DNA of 64,000 nt from DHVE2 group archaeon (lineage in GTDB: Archaea; Thermoplasmatota; Thermoplasmata; Thermoplasmatales; Aciduliprofundaceae). This document shows positions 32,471-41,244 of this stretch, piece by piece; position 1 is the first letter of the stretch, and each line of letters opens with the position of its first letter. Below the pieces are notes generated by a model that worked only from the letters and a program-made list of their open reading frames with translations, was not told the DNA's origin and did no database searches. The translations under genes and the position numbers were made by a program. Location of the stretch: the NCBI GenBank assembly GCA_015523125.1, contig WAKX01000029.1:1-64000 (forward strand), read 5' to 3'.

Positions 32471-34759
32471 ATGTCTGTAAGATGGGATGAAATGAAAAGG
32501 AGCATGGAACGGAGCTTTAAGGCGAATTGGAAATTGTTTAAACAGAGCAAGTTAGGAATAGTGGGTTTAGGGATAATTTTGTTCTTCCTCATCCTTGCTA
32601 TTTTTGCACCGATTATACCTTATACATACTCTACTGGATATCTTGCGCCTGCGGGTGATTTGTTTGAGATAGATAATTATACAAAAACCATTCCAACTCA
32701 AGGTGATTGGCATTCCCCTGTGTCAATTAAATTGCCAATTTCCCATGGGAGACCACCAATTGCAGGTATTTGGATTTATTCCAGTTCGGGAAAGGGATAT
32801 TTGTATCCTAGAAATACTTCTGTACAACTTCTACTAAGGCTAAAAGATCCCGTGGAAAAGAAAATACCGGTGGGTATGAAAAACATGGTATATCTAGAAG
32901 AGAACACGAAGGTACTTGGGTTCACAAACAATTCTCTGTATTTGTATTCTATGGTCTATAAATATGGTGAATATTTGGACACTCAGAACTCCTTCAAAAA
33001 TCCCATAACCGTTAAATACAATTATCCAATTGAATACTACTCTAACATTTGGGATGAGAATACAACAAGCCATCATGGTACAATTGCTGTAGCGGTTGCA
33101 TCTAACAGAAATGTCTCTTTGTTTATTTGGTCTTACTATAAGGAAAGTATCGGTGGTTTGGCGAGTGTTCATGTGCACCACTTTGCATATAATTTCACCG
33201 TTAATTCTACGATTGTTGCCAATCCCAAAATAAGGATGCATGTGGCTTGGGGAACTGGTTCTGATGAAGAAACATGGATAATTATCCCTACCAAGGACTA
33301 CGTTTATAGGTACAATATCACATTGATAAAAGATAATAACGAAGGAGTAATTGCAGGTGTTTCTAGTCTCCATTTAGCGTGGGAGAACCCCATTATCCAA
33401 GTGCATCCACCACTTGGTAAGAATGCAGATGCTTTGATGTATTCTTCTTCAAAAGTATATTCGCAAATAAACGGTTCATTGGATATGTATGGGGTACTCT
33501 GCGATAATAACTATGCCTTTGGCTTATACGTGAAAAATGGAAAGGTTGCCTTCAACAAAACAGTCTCCTTTAACAGTGGAGACACCAGGATAAGAACTGT
33601 AAACCTGATGCACATCCAAACCACTGGACAGCCATATTTTATTATATATGGTACCGCAAATGGTGGGGGTATAGTTGGGAAGATTGCCCCTGCGTTAGGT
33701 GATACCTCTGCACTTAGTAACTATATAGTGCTTCGTGGTTCAATTCAATATGTATCTGAGTATGCGCAGCAAACCAGCACTTATTACGTGAGCACAAAAG
33801 AAGGTGCAATTTACCAAATAAACGATAGTTTCTATACTAAATTCGACAATAACACAGGTGCTCTAAATGTGTATGGCCTTTATAAGTCATTTATGGTTTC
33901 TCAGGGAATTGCAACTCCCATGGTGTATCTGGGTAATATTTTGGGAAGCGCGAATAATGGAGGTTACATCGGTGCAGTTACAAAAGGAAATACGTTGTAC
34001 TTCCAAGCTGATAGTGGCCATAGGATTCCCACCATTGTTATTCCTCCATTTGGACATGGTAGATATTCGGGTAATTTCTACCTGTTTGGGACAGATTATG
34101 AAGGTCATGATGTTTGGACATGGCTAGTCTATGGTTCCAGAACTTCATTGATAGTTGGTTTAACTGCAGCGTTCATTTCAGTGCTTGCGGGTACTTTCAT
34201 TGGAATCATATCTGGTTTCTATGGTGGATGGATAGATATAATAATCATGAGAACAGTGGACATAATCCTGACTCTTCCTGGACTGGTGATAATGCTTCTC
34301 TTAGCAGCAATCCTTGGTCCGAGTATTTGGAACATCGTTCTGATCATATCCGTGTTAGGCTGGGCCGGCATAGCTAGGGTTATCCGTGCGGTGACCCTGT
34401 CTCTCAAAGGTAGGCCGTTTATGGATGCTGCGAGGGTTGCAGGTGCATCTAATGCAAGGATGATTACAGTGCACATATTCCCCAACGTGCTTCCGCTGAC
34501 TTTCCTGTACATGACTTTCGGTGTTGCATCAGCTATTCTTTCGGAAGCTGCACTGGCTTTCCTTGGCCTGGGTGATCCCAATTCGGTGTCGTGGGGAATG
34601 ATGCTTCAGTTCTTGCGCATGTATGGACAGGTGACTAATCCCAATGCCTGGGGTTGGCTGTTAATGCCCGGTATCTTCATCGCTTTACTCAGTCTGGCGT
34701 TCTACTTGGTGGGTAGGGCATTCGATGAAATAGTCAACCCGCGTTTGAGGAAGAGGTGA
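32471..34759 (+). CDS. Peptide ABC transporter permease (DppC/OppC type) with large inserted ectodomain
   Basis: About 762 residues, against some 300 in ordinary DppC. Residues 1-55 hold the usual N-terminus and first membrane segment (LGIVGLGIILFFLILAIFAPIIP). About 480 residues of Asn/Tyr/Ser-rich, beta-rich outside sequence follow. The normal DppC body resumes at FGTDYEGHDVWTWLVYGSRTSL (about 538) with five more membrane segments and the EAA loop DAARVAGASNARMITVHIFPN. The insertion shows recurring short beta-strand/turn patterns (YVSTKEGAIYQIND, KDYVYRYNITLIKDN) that suggest a beta-propeller. GGAGG seven bases before ATG 32471 sets the start; a GTG three codons upstream lies in that site. 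Confidence 0.92.
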   Translation: MSVRWDEMKRSMERSFKANWKLFKQSKLGIVGLGIILFFLILAIFAPIIPYTYSTGYLAPAGDLFEIDNYTKTIPTQGDWHSPVSIKLPISHGRPPIAGIWIYSSSGKGYLYPRNTSVQLLLRLKDPVEKKIPVGMKNMVYLEENTKVLGFTNNSLYLYSMVYKYGEYLDTQNSFKNPITVKYNYPIEYYSNIWDENTTSHHGTIAVAVASNRNVSLFIWSYYKESIGGLASVHVHHFAYNFTVNSTIVANPKIRMHVAWGTGSDEETWIIIPTKDYVYRYNITLIKDNNEGVIAGVSSLHLAWENPIIQVHPPLGKNADALMYSSSKVYSQINGSLDMYGVLCDNNYAFGLYVKNGKVAFNKTVSFNSGDTRIRTVNLMHIQTTGQPYFIIYGTANGGGIVGKIAPALGDTSALSNYIVLRGSIQYVSEYAQQTSTYYVSTKEGAIYQINDSFYTKFDNNTGALNVYGLYKSFMVSQGIATPMVYLGNILGSANNGGYIGAVTKGNTLYFQADSGHRIPTIVIPPFGHGRYSGNFYLFGTDYEGHDVWTWLVYGSRTSLIVGLTAAFISVLAGTFIGIISGFYGGWIDIIIMRTVDIILTLPGLVIMLLLAAILGPSIWNIVLIISVLGWAGIARVIRAVTLSLKGRPFMDAARVAGASNARMITVHIFPNVLPLTFLYMTFGVASAILSEAALAFLGLGDPNSVSWGMMLQFLRMYGQVTNPNAWGWLLMPGIFIALLSLAFYLVGRAFDEIVNPRLRKR

Positions 34760-34764
34760 TACAG

Positions 34765-35802
34765 ATGGCAGATTTACTAACTGTGAAAAATCTCTCCGTG
34801 CACTACAAGATCCAGTCTGGGTGGGTTTACGCCGTGGATGACGTGAACTTTTCACTCAAACCCGGCGAAACCATGGGTCTTGTGGGAGAATCCGGATGTG
34901 GTAAGACCACCACAGGATATGCAGTAACACAATTGTTAGCTAACAACGCGTATGTGAAGGCTGATTCGAAGGTAATCTTCGACGGAAAAGATCTAATCAA
35001 AATGGGTACATATCCTAGCAAGGATTACGAGGGATACAGGAAAATCGATGAGTTCAATGCAGATATGCGAAAATATAGGTGGAAGAGGATATCCATGATC
35101 TTCCAGGGTGCTATGAACGCTTTTAATCCTGTGTACAAAGTTGGAGATCAGATTATAGAAGCCATTTTGGCCCATGAGAATATGACCGAGCAGGAGGCTC
35201 GAAAGAGGGTCGAAGAGCTTTATGATTTAGTGGGAATTCCTAAGGATAGAATAGATAATTATCCCCACGAGTACAGCGGAGGTATGAAGCAGAGGGCGAT
35301 GATAGCAATGTCCATGGCTCTTAACCCTGATCTCATAATCGCCGATGAACCCACTACTGCTTTAGACGTGGTCACTCAGGATAGAATATTGGGTAAAATG
35401 GTGGAATTGCAGAAAAAAGAGAATGTTGCCATGATTTTAATAACTCACGATGTGAGCGTGGTAGCAGAGATGGCTCATAAGATGTCTGTCATGTACGCTG
35501 GGCATCTTGTGGAAAAGGGTACGGCCAGGGAGATATTCAAAGAAACGGCACATCCTTACACGGAGGCGCTTCTTAAAGCGTTCCCGAGTATAAAGGGAGA
35601 GAAGAAGAAACTTCGGGCAATTCCAGGTTCGCCTCCGGATCTTGCGAATCCACCCAAAGGGTGCAGGTTTGCACCGCGCTGTCCGTATGCTAAGGATATA
35701 TGCTTGGAAAAGGAACCTCCGGTGGTTGAGATCTCGCCAGGGCATTTCTCAAAATGCCACTTTGCAGAGGAACTTTATGGTGAATTGAGTGGTGGTGAGT
35801 AA
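34765..35802 (+). CDS. Peptide ABC transporter ATPase (DppD/OppD type)
   Basis: About 345 residues. Walker A GESGCGKTTTGY, signature YSGGMKQRAMIAMS, Walker B LIIADEPTTALD, H-loop ITHDVS. The C-terminal oligopeptide/dipeptide region has CRFAPRCPYAKDICLEKEPP, the four-cysteine motif that binds an Fe-S cluster in this family. Start ATG 34765 has GAGGTG upstream overlapping the previous stop; the frame extends three codons to a GTG. It works as a heterodimer with the ATPase encoded next. Confidence 0.95.
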   Translation: MADLLTVKNLSVHYKIQSGWVYAVDDVNFSLKPGETMGLVGESGCGKTTTGYAVTQLLANNAYVKADSKVIFDGKDLIKMGTYPSKDYEGYRKIDEFNADMRKYRWKRISMIFQGAMNAFNPVYKVGDQIIEAILAHENMTEQEARKRVEELYDLVGIPKDRIDNYPHEYSGGMKQRAMIAMSMALNPDLIIADEPTTALDVVTQDRILGKMVELQKKENVAMILITHDVSVVAEMAHKMSVMYAGHLVEKGTAREIFKETAHPYTEALLKAFPSIKGEKKKLRAIPGSPPDLANPPKGCRFAPRCPYAKDICLEKEPPVVEISPGHFSKCHFAEELYGELSGGE

Positions 35803-35803
35803 G

Positions 35804-36850
35804 ATGGCAGATGAAAATGATAACAGAAGGGTAGTTATTGAAGTGAAAAATCTCAAGAAGTACTTCGAGCTGCATACCGGAATGTTCAAGTTCATGGGAG
35901 AGCCCCTCTACGTGAAAGCTGTGGATGGAATATCATTCAAGCTTCACGAGGGGGAAATAATAGGATTAGTGGGAGAATCCGGATGCGGTAAGACCACCAC
36001 TGGAAGGTTACTCACAAGGCTTGAAGACCCTACGGCTGGAAGCGTTATATTCGAAGGTAAGGATATAGCAAAGCTATCTGGGAAGGATCTAAAGGATTAC
36101 AGGAGAAACGTTCAGATGATATTCCAGGATCCGTACGAGTCGCTGAATCCCAGATTTACAGTGCAAAAGACCGTTATGGAGCCGCTCATCATACATGGGA
36201 TAGGAGAAACTTACGACGACAAGGTTGAAATGGTGATTAAAGCATTGGAAGATGCAGGGTTAAGACCTGCCGAAGAATATCTTTCCAGATTTCCCCACGA
36301 GATGAGCGGTGGTCAGAGGCAGAGGGTAGCAATTGCAAGGGCTTTAGTGCTTCGGCCGAAGTTTATAGTCGCGGATGAGCCGGTCTCCATGCTCGATGTG
36401 TCCATTCGTGCGGGTGTGATGAACCTTATGCTGGACCTCAGAGACAGGTACAAAATACCGTACATCTTCGTTACCCATGATATCGCGGTGGCCAGGTATA
36501 TGTCAGATCGCATTGCTGTGATGTACCTCGGAAAAATAGTGGAAATCGGAGAGACCGATGAGGTGATATTCAATCATGCGCATCCATATACCAAGGCTCT
36601 GATATCTGCGGTTCCCGTGCCGGATCCCGATCACAAGCATGGTAGGGTGGAGATAAAGGGAGAGATTCCGAGCCCCATAAATCTGCCCAAGGGATGCAGG
36701 TTCTGGCCTCGCTGTCCGTATGCGCAGAAGGGTATTTGCGATGTGAAGGAGCCACCTCTTAAAGAAGTCTCTCCTGGGCACTTTGTGGCCTGCCACTTTG
36801 CTGAAAAGTTCTTAGAAGAGGATGTTACGGAGAAGACAATGGAGGTATAA
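35804..36850 (+). CDS. Peptide ABC transporter ATPase (DppF/OppF type)
   Basis: About 348 residues. Walker A GESGCGKTTTGR, signature MSGGQRQRVAIAR, Walker B FIVADEPVSMLD, H-loop VTHDIA. The C-terminal CRFWPRCPYAQKGICDVKEPP cysteine motif matches that of the partner ATPase. The start ATG lies one base after the previous stop, with GGTGGTGAG upstream; GTG codons slightly earlier are in frame. It completes the importer: binding protein, two permeases and two ATPases, all in order. Confidence 0.95.
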   Translation: MADENDNRRVVIEVKNLKKYFELHTGMFKFMGEPLYVKAVDGISFKLHEGEIIGLVGESGCGKTTTGRLLTRLEDPTAGSVIFEGKDIAKLSGKDLKDYRRNVQMIFQDPYESLNPRFTVQKTVMEPLIIHGIGETYDDKVEMVIKALEDAGLRPAEEYLSRFPHEMSGGQRQRVAIARALVLRPKFIVADEPVSMLDVSIRAGVMNLMLDLRDRYKIPYIFVTHDIAVARYMSDRIAVMYLGKIVEIGETDEVIFNHAHPYTKALISAVPVPDPDHKHGRVEIKGEIPSPINLPKGCRFWPRCPYAQKGICDVKEPPLKEVSPGHFVACHFAEKFLEEDVTEKTMEV

Positions 36851-36863
36851 GCGAGGTAAGGAG

Positions 36864-37445
36864 ATGGATAATATCCAAAAAATCTTTATTATTTTTATTT
36901 TCGTGTCATTAGTTTTTTTATCCATGGGTGTTCTTGCGGGTTACAACCTTGCGGATATAGAATGGTCCAGAAATCAGCTAATATCTGATAATCCACAGAA
37001 CGTAGATTTCACAATGCATTACAATTCCTCTTACTACATCCCCGAGATATCCTTCACCATCAAAAACGAGGGGCGATTCGATTTTAATTTGGAAAAGATC
37101 ACATGGGTTGTTTATTTGGTCAACGGAAGCAAGAGTTATCAGGCAAATAACTATGCATGGACATACAAGAGGGGGGCCATGGTTGTTCCCTCCGAGGGAT
37201 CCAAGAAAATACACATTGTTGATAACTCATCTACGCATATGTGGATGCACTATGTTCTAAAGCAATTGAAGTGGATTGTGGATAATTACGGAAAGAATAA
37301 TGTGACTTGGAGAATAACACTTGACGTGGATGGCACTCTCGGAAATTTCAATGGGGAGCAGTACGAATACAACTTGAGAACTTGGTATCTTTGGAAACTT
37401 CCAGAGGTGAGTATAGAGTATGAAGGAAATCAAACAGCGTCTTAA
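36864..37445 (+). CDS. Exported or membrane-anchored protein, unknown function
   Basis: 193 residues from ATG 36864 (GAGGTAAGG upstream). One N-terminal hydrophobic segment (IFIIFIFVSLVFLSMGVLAGYNLA) is either an anchor or signal peptide. The rest is a soluble, aromatic-rich domain of alternating beta strands (HYNSSYYIPEISFTIKNEGRFDFNLEKITWVVYLVNGSKSYQANNYAW) that looks like a beta-sandwich of the LEA14/transglutaminase-like type. It follows the peptide importer by 13 bases and overlaps the next membrane protein gene by 26 bases, so it is probably transcribed with the importer. No function is deduced. Confidence 0.78.
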   Translation: MDNIQKIFIIFIFVSLVFLSMGVLAGYNLADIEWSRNQLISDNPQNVDFTMHYNSSYYIPEISFTIKNEGRFDFNLEKITWVVYLVNGSKSYQANNYAWTYKRGAMVVPSEGSKKIHIVDNSSTHMWMHYVLKQLKWIVDNYGKNNVTWRITLDVDGTLGNFNGEQYEYNLRTWYLWKLPEVSIEYEGNQTAS

Positions 37446-37851
37446 AAACGGGGGTCGGATTTTATTTTATTCTCTCTTAGCCGCGCCTATATATGCTTAT
37501 CTGACTTTCTACTTTGTTTACCCTATAATATGCCCTCTGCCAGTGGGTGTTTATCTCTATACTGGATATCTCTACATTATATATTCTCTGGTTATCGGGA
37601 TGATACTTGGGATATTTATGGAATCCGCTCAGGATGGGTTTTTAGCAGTCATTCTTGCATCCATAATTGGTTACATACTCTCTGTTTTCTATTTTACCAT
37701 GCCCTCATACCTCTACGGATATGGGATATATTCAAGCGATATAATGGTCTTCACTTATATCCAATACAGCTTCCTATTGCTTTTTTTCTACATCCTTTTT
37801 GGCCTAATAGGGCTTCTCTTTGGAGGGTATTTCAGGGATAAACTGGAATAA
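37420..37851 (+). CDS. Integral membrane protein, unknown function
   Basis: 143 residues with four strongly hydrophobic segments joined by short loops (LFYSLLAAPIYAYLTFYFVY, YLYIIYSLVIGMILGIFM, FLAVILASIIGYILSVFYF, YSFLLLFFYILFGLIGLLFGGYF). It is rich in tyrosine and phenylalanine and has no recognised motif. The start overlaps the upstream gene by 26 bases. It may form a membrane partner for that exported protein at the end of the importer operon. Confidence 0.75.
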   Translation: MKEIKQRLKNGGRILFYSLLAAPIYAYLTFYFVYPIICPLPVGVYLYTGYLYIIYSLVIGMILGIFMESAQDGFLAVILASIIGYILSVFYFTMPSYLYGYGIYSSDIMVFTYIQYSFLLLFFYILFGLIGLLFGGYFRDKLE

Positions 37852-37858
37852 TTAACAA

Positions 37859-39154
37859 TTAGGGTTTCAATCTCCTTATGGTTCTCGGATAGGGAATCGC
37901 GTACTTTATGTGGTCCAGTCCGGCGAGCCACCACACAAAACGGTCCACACCCAACCCGAATCCAGCGTGAGGTACGCTTCCGTATTTTCTCAGGTCAACG
38001 TACCAGTAATAATCCTCGGGATTAAGGCCTTCTTCTTCCATTCTCTGAAGCAGAACTTCTAATTTGTATGTTCTCTCACCTCCGCCTATCACTTCCCCGT
38101 AACCCTCGGGGGCGAGAAGATCATGGCAGAGTACCACGCTTGGATTCTCAGGATCAGGACGATGATAGAATGGTTTGATTTCCGTTGGATAATGTGTGAT
38201 AAACACAGGAGAATCAAAATGCTTGGTTATCGCACTTTCTTCATCTGCACCCAAGTCATCTCCGTATTTCATCTCAACCCCGTGCTCATTTGCAAAGTCC
38301 ACCAGCTTCTCGTAGCGCATCCTCGGGAAGGGAGTCTCAATGCTCTCCAAGAATTCTATATCTCTATTTAACAATTTTAACTCTTTTTTTCTCTTTTCCA
38401 GAACTTTTTGGATTATGTGAACAACCATCTCCTCTTCGTCCTTCATCATATCTTCGTTGTGGTACCATGCCGCCTCGGCTTCCGCGTGCCAGTACTCCGT
38501 TAGATGCCTCCGTGTTCTGCTCTTCTCCGCGCGAAAACTGGGGGCGATGGTGTAAACCTTCTCAAGCGCGAAAATCAAAGTTTCGAGGTAGAACTGAGAG
38601 CTTTGCGTTAGATATGCTTTCTTCCCAAAATACGGCACTTCGAATAGCGTTGATCCTCCTTCCACGGCGCCGGTGACGAACATTGGCCCCTGTGTCTCAA
38701 AATATCCGCGTTCCCTGAAAAATTCATGGAACCCTTCAAACACTGCATCTCTTATTTTCAGAATCGCGGTCATCTCCCTGCTCCTCACCCAGAGATGCCT
38801 GTTATCGAGGAGAAATTCATCGCTTTTATCTTTGTTTATGGGGAAATTGTACGCAGGACCCACTATTTCGAAATCGTCCACATGGATTTCGTAACCGGTT
38901 GGGGCTCTTTCCTCTTTTCTCACTTTTCCTTTGAGAATGAGGGATGATTCAACACCCACCTTATCCAACTCTTTGAATTTCTCGTTTCCGACGATTTTTT
39001 TCTCCACAACGCACTGCACTATATCGGAGGAATCACGGAGAACCACGAATATCAATTTCCCTGTTCTCCTCTTTCGGTATATCCATCCCCTTATTTCCAC
39101 CTCTTTTCCATCGAACTCGTCGCTGAGTATTTCTTCAATTCGATAAGCACTCAT
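37859..39154 (-). CDS. asnS: Asparaginyl-tRNA synthetase
   Basis: Charges tRNA-Asn. 431 residues: an OB-fold anticodon domain (1-105; VEIRGWIYRKRRTGKLIFVVLRD) and a class II core with motif 2 FRAEKSRTRRHLTEYWHAEAE and motif 3 GFGLGVDRFVWWLAGL. TEYWHAEAE favours AsnRS over AspRS, which has NEF.QLDAE-like sequence there; an archaeal AsnRS-like aminoacylase is a less likely alternative. GTATAAATA (minus strand) about 27 bases upstream suggests a leaderless mRNA. Confidence 0.93.
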   Translation of the reverse strand: MSAYRIEEILSDEFDGKEVEIRGWIYRKRRTGKLIFVVLRDSSDIVQCVVEKKIVGNEKFKELDKVGVESSLILKGKVRKEERAPTGYEIHVDDFEIVGPAYNFPINKDKSDEFLLDNRHLWVRSREMTAILKIRDAVFEGFHEFFRERGYFETQGPMFVTGAVEGGSTLFEVPYFGKKAYLTQSSQFYLETLIFALEKVYTIAPSFRAEKSRTRRHLTEYWHAEAEAAWYHNEDMMKDEEEMVVHIIQKVLEKRKKELKLLNRDIEFLESIETPFPRMRYEKLVDFANEHGVEMKYGDDLGADEESAITKHFDSPVFITHYPTEIKPFYHRPDPENPSVVLCHDLLAPEGYGEVIGGGERTYKLEVLLQRMEEEGLNPEDYYWYVDLRKYGSVPHAGFGLGVDRFVWWLAGLDHIKYAIPYPRTIRRLKP

Positions 39155-39197
39155 AGGCTTTGCATGGGATTTCCGTATTTATACCTTATCTGAGTAA

Positions 39198-39226
39198 GTT
39201 TTATATTTTGTTAGGCATTACCTAAC
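39198..39226 (+). promoter_or_regulatory. TATA box and DtxR/MntR-type operator
   Basis: TTTTATATTTT (39199-39209) is followed directly by the perfect inverted repeat GTTAGG-CATTA-CCTAAC (39210-39226), which ends four bases before the ATG at 39230. TTAGG...CCTAA is the core of DtxR/IdeR-type metal-regulator sites. It covers the expected transcription start, so binding would block transcription. A DtxR/MntR-family regulator is encoded at 50898-51263. Confidence 0.75.
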
Positions 39227-39229
39227 CAC

Positions 39230-40231
39230 ATGAAACTCCTATCCCTTCTTGTAGTGGCTTTGCTTCTCGTTACGATTGTATCCGGAATTGGAATTGCGGG
39301 AGAGAGAGGGGATAAAATAAAAATAGTCTCCACTTTGCAAATTTTTTCCACCATAGCCAAAAGAATAGGCGGAGATTACGTGGATTCTTCGTACATCGTT
39401 CCCCCTGGTACCGACATTCACGATTATTCCCTCACACCACAGGATGTGAATAAAATTGAAAATTCTGATCTGGTTGTATTGGCCAATAGCCAGTTTTTCG
39501 CCATAGACAGAGAGATAAAGAGCAACGCGGAAGGCAAAGAAGTTCTGGATTTCCCCGATTACAATGCCACATTGCTTCCCGTGGGGGATCTTCAGAAATG
39601 CTACCATGGATACTGGCTTTACTCTCAGAATACTCAGGGAATCGCAAGGGCCATATACCTGAAATTGTCAGCCATGGACCCAGCCAAAGAGGCTTATTTC
39701 AAATCGAGGTATCTCTCATTTTTAACCGAGGTAAATGCAACGATGAATACTTCGAAAAACATGATGGGAGAATCCAGCATGTCTGGGCAGGGGGCTCTTT
39801 TGGCTGTTCCAGGAGTATTTTACATTGTAAAAGAATTGGGGATGCGCATCGATGGTCTTTTGGTGGAAGGGCCTAATCAGTTTGCATCACAAGCGCAAAT
39901 AGAGGAATACAAAGAAGAGATAAGAGATGGGAAGATTAAGGTCATAGTGAATGTCAAGAACATGGAAGATTCCAAAGCTGGGATAATTGCTAGGGAAATA
40001 TCTAAGGAGACCGGTGCCAAGGTGGTTTATTTGGACATTTTTTCCTCTGATAATTTCTCTTCGTTGATTCTGGGCGATGCGGCGATTCTCTCCTCAGTGA
40101 ATTACGTGGAAGAATATTCATCGGTTAGTTGCGATTATTATCCTTACATTTACACTATAGTCGCTATGACCGCAATTATTGCCATAATCTCGTATTTTGC
40201 GTACTCCTACCGGAAAGAGCTTCTCAAATGA
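39230..40231 (+). CDS. TroA/ZnuA-family metal-binding protein, C-terminally anchored
   Basis: 333 residues: signal peptide (LLSLLVVALLLVTIVSGIGIAG), TroA/ZnuA cluster-9 solute-binding fold (KIKIVSTLQIFSTIAKRIGGDYVDSSYIVPPGTDIHDYSLTPQDVNKIENSDLVV), then a C-terminal membrane helix (about 304-326). His in GTDIHDY and His in CYHGYWL are placed as in the Zn/Mn ligand set; later ligands differ (the usual second His region reads GQGALLAVPGV), so binding may be altered. The operator over its start implies repression by Mn or Fe through a DtxR-type regulator. No permease or ATPase follows; they may be elsewhere. Confidence 0.85.
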   Translation: MKLLSLLVVALLLVTIVSGIGIAGERGDKIKIVSTLQIFSTIAKRIGGDYVDSSYIVPPGTDIHDYSLTPQDVNKIENSDLVVLANSQFFAIDREIKSNAEGKEVLDFPDYNATLLPVGDLQKCYHGYWLYSQNTQGIARAIYLKLSAMDPAKEAYFKSRYLSFLTEVNATMNTSKNMMGESSMSGQGALLAVPGVFYIVKELGMRIDGLLVEGPNQFASQAQIEEYKEEIRDGKIKVIVNVKNMEDSKAGIIAREISKETGAKVVYLDIFSSDNFSSLILGDAAILSSVNYVEEYSSVSCDYYPYIYTIVAMTAIIAIISYFAYSYRKELLK

Positions 40232-41205
40232 AAGTTCGAGGGTTGTACCAAAATTCATTTATTAATGCAAACCATTTATCACATGTGAAACTTATAACTT
40301 TGACGATTACAATGCTTATTCTTTCGGCTATGCCCTTGGCCGCGGGGCATGGGCAGGGTAATTATGAGTTTAAATTTCAATACGCTAAAATTTCACTTGA
40401 TGGGGCAAGTTCCTCGATTAACATATCTCTGAATTCCTCGGAGTACATTGAAATCGAGTTCGACAAGATTTACGTGGGCACCATGGATTTGCTCCAATTT
40501 CCACGATTTTATTATGGGAGTTTAAAGGGCATGAACGTGAGCGAGGAATATGGAAAAAGCGAATCTATGGGTGATTATCTTCACATCAAAATGTGGAAAG
40601 AAACGCAGTTGATTCGCTTAGGATGGGGCGAAGCCCATAAAGCCTCCGTGGTAATAGATTTCTACGTGGCCAGCGAAAATTATACCAAGAAGGGTGTGCT
40701 TGTTGATAAAAATACCCTGCGTTATGATGTAACCATAACGACAGATTGCCCCGGGGATTTCGTATATTTGTCCCACAGGATAAGCACTGGAGGGATGGAG
40801 GATGAGAAGGTGTTTTCCAAGCATGATCATCATTGGGATTCTATCGAAAAAACCACGGGTAAGAAGTGGATGAATTTCACATCCTGCGGGAATCTGGGAT
40901 TCGGAAAATCGTGGAATAATCTCTCCTTTGTGTATCTATGGAACGCGAGTAAAGTGAATTCTCTATACTCATATTGGGATAACCATTTGGATCTGTTTTT
41001 CGTGTACCCTAATACCGGAACGGTTGTTCAAGATCCTTATGTAAAGTTGCCAGTGCCCATATTTACCAACACAACCAAAGTTGCTGGCAAGATAGTTGAT
41101 TATTTTATGGAACACACCGTATCAATTACCATAGGGATAGGGGCTGCAGTGGCTATTATATTCGTTCCAGCGGTTCTTCGAAGGAGAAAAATGTCGCAGT
41201 TATAA
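40228..41205 (+). CDS. Exported, membrane-anchored protein next to the metal-binding protein
   Basis: 326 residues from the ATG at 40228, which overlaps the previous stop (ATGA); a GTG at 40285 would leave a cleaner signal peptide (VKLITLTITMLILSAMPLAAGHG) and is a real alternative. The outside domain is beta-rich with no known family; it contains the cluster HDHHWDSI and the signal cleavage area HGQG, both possible metal sites. A C-terminal membrane helix (SITIGIGAAVAIIFVPAVL) and RRRK follow. It is co-transcribed with the TroA-like gene, so a metal-related role under the same control is likely. Confidence 0.75.
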   Translation: MKVRGLYQNSFINANHLSHVKLITLTITMLILSAMPLAAGHGQGNYEFKFQYAKISLDGASSSINISLNSSEYIEIEFDKIYVGTMDLLQFPRFYYGSLKGMNVSEEYGKSESMGDYLHIKMWKETQLIRLGWGEAHKASVVIDFYVASENYTKKGVLVDKNTLRYDVTITTDCPGDFVYLSHRISTGGMEDEKVFSKHDHHWDSIEKTTGKKWMNFTSCGNLGFGKSWNNLSFVYLWNASKVNSLYSYWDNHLDLFFVYPNTGTVVQDPYVKLPVPIFTNTTKVAGKIVDYFMEHTVSITIGIGAAVAIIFVPAVLRRRKMSQL

Positions 41206-41244
41206 CTACAAAATTTTAAAATTATATGCGGAAATGGGGAAGTT

